Positions 1 to 10,732 of a stretch of DNA of 64,000 nucleotides are shown one piece after another (position 1 is the first letter of the stretch; each line of letters starts with the position of its first letter). The position numbers and the translations under genes are program-made. The notes beneath the pieces were generated by a model. The model did no database searches. It was not told the origin of the DNA and was given only the letters and a program-made list of their open reading frames with translations. Origin of the DNA: Fomitopsis serialis (taxonomy: Eukaryota > Basidiomycota > Agaricomycetes > Polyporales > Fomitopsidaceae); assembly GCF_022376445.1 (NCBI RefSeq), contig NW_025955110.1, positions 1-64,000 on the forward strand, given 5' to 3'.

Positions 1-2382
1 CAACTTACTGACAAGTTATACCGTAGTGTAACGCCACCAACCTGTGTCACGTCCGGCGTATCAAGCGCCAGTGTGCTGGCGCCTTACTTGCGGCGACCTA
101 TAGTCTCCTGTGGGCAGACTCTAAACGCGACCTCTGAGTGGGGGAGGACGGTAGACGAGTTGAGCACTATACCGTTACGTGGAACCCACAGGCCTGAGTA
201 GCATCAGGCAGGTGGCTGGCCGCTGGGGATTAGCAGTAGGGTACCACAGTGGCGGGCTGTGGCTACGTACGTCCTACTTCGGCCTAGTACTTTGAACAAT
301 AACTTATGCAGCTATCAGCAATCACATACCCCACATAAACCAGCACACACGTAGCTGGCGGTAAGCCTACTCCCATACTTTCAGCATCACCTCGGATCTC
401 TGTCTACCGTCCATCCAACTCGGCCTCGCACTCCAGAGCTCCGAGCATTGTTATACATTCACCGGCAGTTACGACGACGGTCGCCGGCGTCATCCACGCT
501 GTGTCCAATCTCCATACTGTGACTCGGACCATGTGAACCTGTCCGATCGTCTGCACAGTAGCCGTGTAACTCAAAACCTTATTTTTTGAGACTCACTGTG
601 CACAGGATCTGGATGCGGCTCGCGCCGATCTGTAGACATGAAGACGGCCCTGGGTATGCGGTGTAAAGTAATGGCTTGCTACGCGATCCGAGAACAATTC
701 GAAACGTGGACACGCCGCACACGAGGCTCGACTTGACTCAAACCGGATGCATCCTCCTAAGTACAGGTTGTCTCGTCAGAGAATTCGGGGCTCTGCATAC
801 ACACATCCATCAGCATGCAGAGTGAATGACATGAGGGCTATCGGAGACGGAAAGTCGATCAGAGCCAACGTTCTCCGACGGGTCGTCGGTGGCGCGCACC
901 ACCAGACTGTCGGCAACCAGCAAAGACCAGGGTGCTGCCTACGGAGGCATCAAACCCGTGGTACCAGCAAGTCCCAACTTGAAAACACCCGTCTCCCGTA
1001 GCTCAGGGCGAGTCTCGACAGAGGTACTGATGTCAAGCTAAGGAATGCAAGTTAGATGTATCGAGACTCCAAATCTAGCAGAACCTAACATGCTGATACA
1101 AATCCGGTCAATCTGGACGGTCTACGAATAGACATAAGTACCATGAGTTGGCAGGGTGTTAGCGACACGAGTAGTGGCCTATGAGACTGCCAACGTACGT
1201 ATGTGCCACGCGGCGACACCTCTCAGCACGCCTGAGTCATACCGAGAGAGCGACGTGCGCATTCGCGGAGCTGTCAACGTTACGTAGCATCAAGCAGCAA
1301 CGATCAGTATGTATGTACCTAGTTCGACAGAACGGATTGACAGCGTGCACATGCTTCGATGTCAGCGAATCTGACCCGCGCGAATCAGCATATGCACGCG
1401 TCAGACAAAAATATCCTGAGGCACGAAGGAATTGTCTATGTCTGCCTCAGGAGACTGATGCACGCACCGTCCATACCCCGAATTACTCCCCCAAGGCAGG
1501 CCTGAATCGCTGAGTGATCGGTCCGAGCGACCTAAGCGGAGGTATAGAGCGCATTCCGCCGTGGGCTACGATGAAGGGGCTGCAGAGACAATTTCCACCC
1601 GCAACTTGAGGCTGCGTCGATATATAACCACGGCGCCGTTAAGTCTCGACGCGTTGGCTTGCTGAAGCGAACCGCGATGTTCATGCCGGTGTTTGGCCGG
1701 TGTACTCGAAAACGGAGCACTTCGGTGTGCAGAGCGCATCCGGAATGAGCCTACTCCACCCCTGCGAAGTGTCTGTCAGTTGTATTCGTGTATCGCTGAG
1801 GGATAACAGGGTTCACCGACCTGATATCCGTCGACCTGGTACCTCTGACGTTTGGTTCGTCGACAAGCACAGGCTACTATCTGGCAGCTGAGCATTTGCG
1901 AGGTATGGGAGTGAATACAGATGGACCACGTACGTATGTCATGCGCCGAGACTGCGCGTGTGATTGCAAGTAGTACTGAGGTAAGTCAGACGATGACATG
2001 CCACGACAACTCTGAAGAATCCCGTACCGGTGATACTGTCCCAAGAATGAGACTATGTAGTCAAAGAGTCGGGGCCAGAGGGTCGAATGTTCTAGCCATA
2101 CTCAGGTTGAAAGCAGTGCGATACCTCAGCTCCTCGGAGACCCCGATTGAAGTCATAAATCAAGAGGGTGATGAGCAGTACTTGCGTGACTCGCGAGGGT
2201 TTGTTCTCGAAGATGGTGAGTATGTACTAGAACAATGATAAGGCCTTCCTCACTGAGGTACTGACATCTGACTAGCACTTGTTCAACTGGCAAAGGTGCG
2301 CACTGGGTGCAGCAGCACAACGGGAGATCTGAGAGGCGCCGGCAACGCCCGACGCGTCGTCCTCCCCACAGCCACCGCGACC
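1..2382. other. Region without a supported gene
   Basis: Open frames here are short (about 110 codons at most) and unrelated to each other. I found no series of frames joined by plausible GT...AG introns, no recognisable protein motif and no clear tandem repeat. It could hold a decayed repeat or an unrecognised regulatory region. Nothing more can be supported from the sequence. Confidence 0.5.
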
Positions 2383-3176
2383 ATGAGCGAAACGGAGCAA
2401 TCCTGCGCAGCTTGCTCAAAAGCATCAGGCACCAAGCGCTGCTCACGATGCCTTTCCGTCAGATACTGTGTGCGCGTTTTCGGACATGGCTGACTGGATA
2501 TACACGTGCTGAAACACATCGCAGAGCGCAGAATGCCAGCTCGCCGATTGGCCTACTCACAAGCGCGTCTGCCACCCCACCGAGAACAAGGACGCGTCGA
2601 GCACCTCAACGGCCGTCCCAGAAGGAATAGAGGAGGAAGTCGTGCGCATGCGCGCGTTTGTGGAGGAGGTCAGGGTCTTCACAGAGAGATACATGTCGGG
2701 CAGCCGGAGCGGTTCTGGGCAACCAGACCCTACGCCGCTCGTCGAGGCGCGTGCAAAGCTCGCTGGTGCGTTACGTCGACCTCTCTGCATGTCAAATGAG
2801 GCTGACTACGCCCACAGAGTTCAAAGTCTCTCCCGGATTTGAGTTCTCTCCCGCCGTCCTTAGCGTGTCCCAGCAGACGTTGCTGAGCATGATACGCACG
2901 TTCTGGATCTGGACCCTCTCGGGCTTCACACCTGAGCAACGCGAGCGGACGGCGTTTATGCTCGACGCTACCCCTCCTTACGGCAAACGCGTCCCAAGGT
3001 TCAACGGCAAGGCTGTCGTTGACAAACCCGGCGACTGTTCGGCACGCGTGTACGAAGGCCTGTTCCGCTGCCTTCCTCTCCTTGTGTTCCAGGTGCCCGG
3101 TAAAGAAACCTCGGACGAGGCTACCCTTTGGAGGGAGTTTGCCGAGGTCGCTGTCATGGCTTGGGAGGAGGACTAA
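2383..3176 (+). CDS. MYND-type zinc-finger protein
   Basis: Three exons (2383-2469, 2525-2765, 2818-3176) give a 228-residue protein. The N-terminus carries a MYND finger: CAAC, then CSRC, then YC at the exon 1 end, completed in exon 2 by AEC...H..VC, so the first intron (55 nt, GT...AG, with a CTGAC branch-like site) splits the domain. The second intron (52 nt) is needed to move from the frame ending at 2842 to the frame ending at 3176. MYND fingers bind proline-rich peptides in partner proteins and usually act as protein-interaction modules in the nucleus or cytoplasm. The rest of the protein has no motif I recognise; it includes a tryptophan-rich stretch near the C-terminus. The ATG at 2383 has a good context (gcgaccATGA); an in-frame ATG at 2296 would add 29 unremarkable residues. 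Specific function is unknown. Confidence 0.8.
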
Positions 3177-4033
3177 GGCACGCCGCGCTGCCGTACGGCG
3201 CAGTCTGTCCACCTGCATACAGTCATCCCGAACATGCCATTCTCAAGGCCTCAACCGTGTAAAAACAACAGTGCTCCTTTTGTACAGTACCATGTCTGCG
3301 ATCGCAATCGCTACGCGAAACGTATCTCCGCGAGCGGACAGAGCGAGGAAGGCGACCTGACAGCGGGCCATGAGTCAAACAAGGTGCGTCATTGGAGCCT
3401 GTCGCGCGGTGGGTAAGTACGATGATCTGCGCATGGATCTAGTCTTCTTCCCGGGCTTTTCGGATACAATGTGCTCAAAGGCGGTATGGGCAGGCCGGAG
3501 GAGTGGTTCATCCCGGCGGCGTCGCGAGACGACACGGGTGGCTGTGCGTACTTGCCACGCATTCCCCCATATGTACTAATACGTGTATCGCGCCTTCTCT
3601 CAAGTGGCCGATACGGCTCTGTCCGGGCTCCTTGCGCTTCGCCCCGAGATCCGTGCAGCATCTCTGAGCCAGGCGATAACACGGGACCTGCCTTGGTGGC
3701 GTATGCAGCAGTAACAAGAATTCGTTCAGTGTGGCCTGCGGCGAGCAAGCTCGCTGCTAGCTTTGGTGCGAACGGCCAAGACTACGCGCTCTGGCAGTCG
3801 ATTCTGCCTAGTCACTGATCGCAACAAATCGACGCGGAATGGAGGTCTAAACAAGGACCGACGTGTCAAAATAGATCACGGTCCACCGGCTATCAACTCC
3901 CTCTGTTCGGCCTCTACCTTAGAGTGGACGAAGCAAGGAACATTGTTGGGATGTCGACATCGACGCCGCTCTTAACTGGGACGCTTGCGTGCTTGAGGCC
4001 TGTGGAACGCGCTGACGGGCCCCTGTCAATCCC
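3177..4033. other. Intergenic, no supported gene
   Basis: Only short frames on both strands, none with a recognisable domain or consistent splice linkage. It presumably holds the 3' end of the MYND gene and the promoter of the downstream DUF6533 gene. No obvious TATA or terminator element can be singled out. Confidence 0.5.
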
Positions 4034-5787
4034 ATGGTCGCTCTAGTGGGTCTCTCGTTAACACCCGCGGAGGCGAGTTTGGTTGAAGGGTACGTGCTTG
4101 GCATGTGTCGATCGGCGCAGATGAGGCCCACTGACAGTTATTGCCACCACGCAGTTTCCTGCGATTCTATTACTACTTTGAGAACTACCTCTACTTTTCG
4201 GCGACGAGTGAGTAGACGATCGTTCGGCCTATGGTCGCGGATCGTCGCTCATCGTTCATGTCGCTGCAGCACTATGTTGTTACGACTGGTGTCTGACATT
4301 CGATCGTGAGGTCAACTTGATATGGAAGAGTAAACTGTCGCCTATCACAGTCCTCTTCTATTTTTTGCGTTACCCCGCGGTCTTGAACACCGCCGTCGAG
4401 CTGCTCAGCCGCGCCTCGTGGCGCTGGCAATCCAACTCAGTAAGCACTTCCTTCTCGATCGAGTGGGTACCAGTCTGATCTCCACGCTTCGAATGTGCGC
4501 CTAGAGGTGAGACTTCATGTTTGGATCACCCTACGGCTCTGGCGATGTCTAATAACACGTCTTATCTTAGCTGTGTGGTCCTTTTACGCACCGAGGTTTC
4601 CTTTGCAGTGATCATCTCGGTCAGTGCCGCCGGTGAGACGATACTCTGTACCCAACATCGCTTTCGCGCACGCTACTCACTCCGCAACCCGCAGTCTTTG
4701 CATCCCTCCGCATATATGCCATCTTCGACCGCAACGCATGGATAGCTGCCGCCGTCCTCCTCCTCGGCCTGGCCAACCCGGTCATCATCACCGTACGTCC
4801 TCCGTCGCCCGAGGGCACTCCTGGCTAACCATGCGATCCGCACAGTACGTCTTCATGCAGTCGCAACCCGTAGTGAGCGGCTTCCTGGGGTATGAAGTCT
4901 GCACGCTCTCGCTCAATAGCGGCCCTGCGTATTCGATATATAGGTAAGCCCACCCACCATTCTCCAGATGCTATGTGCTCGTAGACCTATTGCAGTTGTA
5001 TGTGAAGTCGACGTCTTTCCGTGCTGATCGCTGAGAGGGTATTACCAGTGATGATGGGCGCGCGGGCTGCGTCGCTGTTGTCGGACGGCATGGTGTTGGT
5101 GCTCACAGCCGTGAAGACGTTTTGGATCAAGAAGCACACGTCGATCTCGAGGGGAACGATGATCACAGATATCATGCTCAGAGACAGTACGTACGACCTC
5201 CCTCTTCGCGCAATCTACATCCCGTTGACGAGTGATGCCAGCGCTGCTATACTTCGCGTGGGTCGCATATGGACGCCGACTCTTGTGGCCAGTGCAGAGA
5301 CTGACGTTTACTGCAGTTTGCTCTGTGTCGTCAATGTCATCGGTCTGGTCACCGGGCACTTGACGACTGACATCGCCGGCGTTTTGTGTACATGCGAGGT
5401 ACGTCGGCGCTCCCGCAGACTTCCCGCCTTGAGCACACTCCCTTACCTGTTTCGTCAGTTCATCGAGGTCTGGCAGCTGTGGTCATGCATGTGAGTCCCT
5501 CGTCGCGTCGCCATCCGACTGTCTCACTCAACCTCGGCGCGCCCAGCCTGAACTCGGTGCTGCTGTCGCGTTTGACGTTGGATCTGAGGGGCGCGGCTCC
5601 GGGGTTGGATTCGTCGATGACGACCGCTACGCGGAGCGGCTCCGTGCGGCCGGATGGGGATACGCAAGAGTCGGAGGCCATCGAGTTGGACACGGAGGTG
5701 TCGGCGATGTGGATGGGTTCCCGCTCTGCTACGGGTGTCGGTGGCTTGGAGACTGCAGATGCACCTCAAAATGCGGGGAGCCCGTAA
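4034..5787 (+). CDS. DUF6533 family multi-pass membrane protein
   Basis: I recognise the basidiomycete DUF6533 family. The hallmark N-terminal segment is spread over exons 2-3 (YDWCLTFDREVNLIWKSKLS), followed by the typical 'FASLRIYAIFDRN' loop, an 'SLLSDGMVLVLTAVKTF' helix, an 'LRD..LYFALL' helix and a C-terminal 'SVLLSRLTLDLRG' segment before a polar tail. Exons: 4034-4089, 4155-4207, 4270-4439, 4505-4506, 4571-4632, 4695-4792, 4846-4943, 5008-5186, 5242-5257, 5317-5398, 5459-5490 and 5547-5787. They sum to 1,089 nt (362 residues), an intact frame. The 2 nt exon is the weakest link; an alternative is a donor at 4462 inside an extended third exon. About seven hydrophobic helices are expected, so it probably sits in a cellular membrane. 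The family has no established biochemical role and is greatly expanded in mushrooms. All introns are 52-65 nt, normal for this lineage. Confidence 0.85.
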
Positions 5788-6344
5788 CGGCCGGATGCTC
5801 CTTCTCGCGCAGATTGTGTATAGTAATACTCCGACAGTCGCTATTGACTGTTGTCAGGCTTGAATCTGTCTGCAGATCGGCTTCTCACGCGCACCCACAT
5901 AAGTATGTATGATACTTTTCATGACTCGTTGTCCCAGAACGTCTTTCTCGTACTGCATGTACTTATAGTACCGGGCCTGGGCGCCCTACCCTGCATCGAA
6001 TCTCTACCGCTCGACGCTCTCCCAGGCTCTCGCTCGTACGCCCGCTCGCACGTCCGTATCGCGCGCGCCTCAACCTACGCGGTCCTATGAACGCGCTTTC
6101 AAGTCGACGACGGGTCGCCTTTGCGCTCTTGGAGAATCGGGGTGACGGCGTCATCGTCATTAGTGAGTCATACACTAGTGTTGCAGAGCCCTCCCGTTCG
6201 CCGTCCTCTCTTCCGAGTCCCTCGAGCCCTTCGTCCATCCTCGACTCTTCTACCGACTTGGTGTGTCGGGCGCGTGTATCCCTCCGACGCCGTCCGGGGC
6301 TAACTAACTAATCGCGGTACGTCGGCCATCAAAAGCCCACTTCA
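5788..6344. other. Intergenic between convergent genes
   Basis: This stretch lies between the 3' ends of two genes on opposite strands. Serine- and arginine-rich short frames occur on both strands but none has a recognisable domain. It should contain both transcription end regions; no clear hairpin or repeat was seen. Confidence 0.45.
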
Positions 6345-9152
6345 TCATACGCTCTGCAGTTCGATTGCCGTTGGGATTGCGAAGTTGCTGGACGTCGATG
6401 GCACCGTGTCTTGGTCTCGGTTGGCGTGCTGCTTCTTCTGCACAAACTCGCGCATCCGAAGCTGGGATTTGTCGTACACTTGCTGGTACAATTCTCGCAT
6501 CTTTTGGCGGAGTGAGAACCCACCGCCTTGCCACATGGTGTGCAGAGACAGGGCGACGAGGGCGACTGCCAGGCCCCATGCCGTCGTCGCCACAACGAGA
6601 GTCGGGATGTCGAGGATGCGGAAATTCTCGAATGCAAAGGCGAGAAGGAAGGCGAGGACTCTGATCCGTGAGTGGTCAGTGTGATTAGAGCGATGGACAC
6701 ATGCTGATCTAAACTCACGCCCACATGAGCAACACATATGGTAAACTGTGCACGAGGCTCAACATCTCAAGCCTTAGCCGTGGGTGCTTATACAGGTGAA
6801 TTGTCTGCAAGCACAATCAATGGTCGTCGCATGTGCTTCTAGGAGAACTGCTCACAGCATCCATCGCCGTGTCTGTGGAGCCCATATGATACTGGCGGAC
6901 GAGCAGCAATGCTATCATTGTCGCAGAAATGCTGGCGATGGTGGATATGTAGCTCGCAAGCTGTGATGGTATTCGAGAACCAGCGCCTGAGTCAACATCG
7001 TTGATGGTCAAGAATGATATGTTAGCGTTGAGCAACACGGTGGCCTGTCACATCATTTCCGTGAGATCACATTGTCACCATACTCGTCAGGACGTACAGT
7101 GACCACCACGTCTTGCCAGTCCCTTTCCAATTTGGCAACACATTTGGCCCAGGCCAGCTCCTGGATTTCCCCATCGATCCATACTGTCTCGATCATTTGA
7201 AGGTATGCATCGGGTACGCGAAAGAGGATCAAAGAGATAAAGGCAAATGAAGAAGACCGCTCCCCGATGTCGTGGTCGAATATGGGCTGGAAGCGGTCTA
7301 GCCGTGCGGCCCTCTGTCCGAACGAGAAGTTGTACCTATTATGAACTGGAACACCTCAGTCTATAGTTTGCGCACTAAAAATCTGTTAGTCTCCGTACCA
7401 ACGTTATGCATCAGACGTCCTTGCGTAATCGTTAATCACTGCTACATTTGTGAAGAAGATACCTACCTATAACACAAGCAATATAGTCATTGCTGCCGAG
7501 CTCTACATCTCTAATGAGTTTAAAGCACGCCAATGATCTTGAACACGAAACCCTCACTGACCTTTCGATATTTCAAGCATCTTCGTGAGATACAGCATTT
7601 CGTCGGGCTTCATGGAAACGGTCGATGACTCTGATAGGATTTGGTCTGAACGACGCAGAAAGTGAATTACAATGGAGTCTTATCGAACAGCAGCAGACCC
7701 ACCGACATTGGCATACATGAGAATGCACAGTACCTCAGTCCTCAAAGCTTCCGTGATTGTTTGCCCTACCGGGAAGTGCTCCATATGTTTCCTACCGAGC
7801 ATATCAACATCGGTACCAATAGCTTACAAAGAAGATGAGCATCGGGCGTGTAGGACGTGGGATGGAGTTACATACAACAGCACGACGTGGTTTACTACCA
7901 ATAATATGATTCAACGAGATGTTCTGTGCAAGCCGGCGAGAGTGCGTCAGATAATATGTTATGACACACGATGCTGTAGCAAGACCCACTGAGATGAAAA
8001 TCCGATTGTATGTGTCTGACTTGCTGTACGTCGTCTTCGAGATCGTATTCTGTCAACCAAAAGAGTACCCTCTCGGCATGGTTTACATAGTAATATGTCC
8101 AGTAATGGGTGACATCAATGGCGAGACCTGCAACATGTGCTTCTTCCGGAACATCTTCCAGCTCGAGCACAAGCTCTGCATTGGGTGGCAATACGAAGTT
8201 ATTCTTCTGCACTTCTTCGTCCAGCCGATGTGCGAAATCCTCGATCTCCTCTAGTATCGCCGGGTCATAGATCCATGCTTCTGTATATATTCTCTGCAAA
8301 TAGTCGCCGGTGAGAAGCATAAGTCATGAGAAGGCAAACATACACGAGATCGATTGAAAAAGTACAAAGCGCCTTTCGGGTGGGTATGTGCTTCCCAATC
8401 ACCTGGAGGCTCAGCCCTGTGATTGTCATGATGTACCTCGATAGTTACAGTAATCATCAAAGACGCACAATTTGTAGGACATCTTCACGGGCTCAACTTT
8501 ATACGCGAGCTCCCTTTGTTCCCTGATAAAGCGAATGTCAGTGCTGGGGTTGAATGCACCATACTATTACTCACCAATCCTTCGCCGTTTTGTATCTGTC
8601 TGTTACAACTATAGGGTACGTCTTCTGACTTCGTCTCTCATGCAGCAATCGGCCAGCAGGCAAGGTAGTGGGCGAGTGGTCGCCGTGCACGAGGTTGCAT
8701 CGGATCGACGAATTCGTTGAGGTCACGATGGAGTCTTCCTGAACAGTGAACGGGTATGGACCAGTTCCCCGAACACTCTCCCTTGAGTCCGCGTTTAGAT
8801 CAGACAGCGTTCGACCCCCAGGTGAAGCGCTGTCGGAGAGTACATGACTCGGAGACCCAATACGTTGACCCTGCATCGAGGGGTACGCAGCAGGTTCGTT
8901 GCCTGCAGTGACGAACGCAGGAAGACTGCCGAGCACGTCGTTTGCGTCGCTCGCAAGTGCAAAAGGGGAATGTTCACTGATGCCCTTGTCCCTTTTCGTG
9001 TCAGGCGGCAGGCTTCGGTCTGCGCCTTTTTTCATATAACATTGCCAAAGGAGTCGGAGGAAAGCAAGAGGCCGTGCAAAGTGTCGAAGAGGCTTCCAAG
9101 AGGGGATATACTGCAACAATGCGCGTAGCTGTTGAAGCGGGCAACGAGACAT
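6345..9152 (-). CDS. WW-like domain membrane protein (basidiomycete family)
   Basis: Eleven exons on the minus strand: 9152-8575, 8522-8469, 8416-8344, 8293-7899, 7791-7703, 7645-7558, 7510-7463, 7335-7098, 7044-6856, 6804-6719 and 6660-6345. They join in phase to 2,154 nt (717 residues). The first exon is a serine/proline-rich cytosolic segment. A WW-like motif follows across exons 2-4 (GDWEAHTHPKGALYFFN, then RIYTEAWIYD); it has the first Trp and aromatic strand but not the canonical second Trp-Pro. A middle domain has acidic helices and the motif 'SYYW..HMEHFP', which appears only once the 107 nt intron 7898-7792 is removed. The C-terminal part is membranous: 'ATVLLNANISFL', a helix ending 'LLVRQYH', and two helices in the last exon before a charged tail. 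It probably sits in a membrane with the WW-like part in the cytosol. Such proteins recur in mushroom genomes; no function is established. The ATG context (gccATGT) is good. Confidence 0.82.
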
Positions 9153-10732
9153 GGCTGACGACTAGCACAGAGAGGGCAAGAGTCGAGGTATCGCGCACAA
9201 CCACAGAAGACCGCAAACGTACGTTATAAAGCAGATAATAGACTTGTTCCGATGCTATGCACACATGGTTTCGAAGCAGTCAATACGACGGGCCAGCCAC
9301 GTACCTTGCAGTGAACCTTTTTTTGCTGCTACCTGGCCGTGCGTCGGATATGCAGCAGCATCGTTGAAGCTCGAGGAGTAAGTGTTCCGCCATGTAGATG
9401 TTTGGGGATGGGACTCACGCTTGGAGAATTGAGCGTTTCAGACATACAGATATCTGTGGGCTTCGAACCGCAAGGCGCTCGCGCTACAACTGAGAACCAT
9501 ACTTATCGCCACGAAGACACTCACGGGAACGAGAAGTGAGCGCTGAGGCGTCGCAGTTATGTACGGTTGCTTGCACGCATACGCAATGCTGAGCAGGCCT
9601 CAAAGTTCAGACGTCCGAACAGACGACATCAGTACGACATCGCGCCGCTAGTGCTTGACTGAGTACTGAGCAATTGAATGATTATTGAGGAGCCATACTC
9701 ACTTACTACGACTCGTCCTCCATCTATCATTATTGTTCATCATTGTTCAGACGTTCAGTACTAGTGAGCCCAGTGTACAGGCCAACGCCGTGGACCTGGA
9801 GGAGCAACGGGGTAGGATTGTGGACTCCAACGGTAAACCTCCTCCTTTACACGTGACGCTAAACAAGCGCTTAATTCTATTTTCAGGTAAGAGAAAAATA
9901 TACGCCGAGTTAGCAACTCCTGGTTTCGATCCAGGGACTTCGGGGTTTCTAATTACGTAACATGCACGTGATTTATGAGCCCCGCACGCTTCCACTGCGT
10001 CAAGTTGCTATAGTTGATGAAGCACATAAAGCATACAGATCCAGAGCAGTCCTTATGTTTTTTGCAGCTGAGACTTGTGCGAGACTTTTCGTCCGGTTTG
10101 ATCAACTCAACCGCTTCTTGCAATGACGTTCGGTGAGGTTTGTGCTCGTCAAAAGCTCCATTCATGTTGTTGACGTCGACACACGCACGCTGCCGGAATT
10201 CCCCATGGCAGGTGCAGGGACAGCTGTCACATCAGACATCCTGGACGCAATGCACTACTCCGAGCATCGTCGCAACGCCGACCGCATTACTTACGGGTGG
10301 TACCAATTAGGTGGTACACATATATCACAGCAATTTCGACGCGGCTCAGAACATCATCTCCTCGGAAGTGGCGAAGAGGTTTGTTGGTAGACTGTTTTTC
10401 CAAAGACGAATCCGAACCTTGTCACGCGGTCATCGTGAGCAGACAGGAAGATAACTCGATCACGGATGTCCCTGCGATCGCGGCGTTGCGTTAGGTTGCG
10501 TTGCGCACATCCCTTCACAGATGGAGCGTAGTTCAAGGCCGTTCGACGGACGTCGAGCATGTCTCCCCATGACCACAATATTGTCGGCGCGCTGGATGCG
10601 TAGCTGAACGCAGGACGATTGTCACTTCTTCTCAGAAGCCCCCCTCCACACTCTGAAATACCAGGTACATATTTCCGACGACGGAGGCCGCAGTACCCAC
10701 TGAATTGCACCTGTCCCAGAAGTCTCGAATCG
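9153..10732. other. Divergent intergenic region
   Basis: This 1.6 kb stretch separates the starts of the WW-like membrane protein gene (minus) and the C2H2 gene (plus), so it should contain both promoters. Open frames are short and unconvincing. The stretch 9917-9955 looks superficially like a tRNA T-arm but does not fold as a tRNA. No gene is supported. Confidence 0.5.

Noticed and set aside
747..1513. ORFs of 84 and 110 codons near the window start
   Set aside because: Random-looking composition with no motif and no splice-linked partner.
9917..9955. tRNA-like T-arm (cctgg...ccagg with a 7-nt loop)
   Set aside because: The loop does not match the T-loop consensus and no acceptor or D-arm pairs with it on either strand.
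9685..9960. 91-codon ORF with a hydrophobic start resembling a signal peptide
   Set aside because: Its end is the tRNA-like stretch and a possible donor follows at 9887; no conserved motif or splice partner was found.
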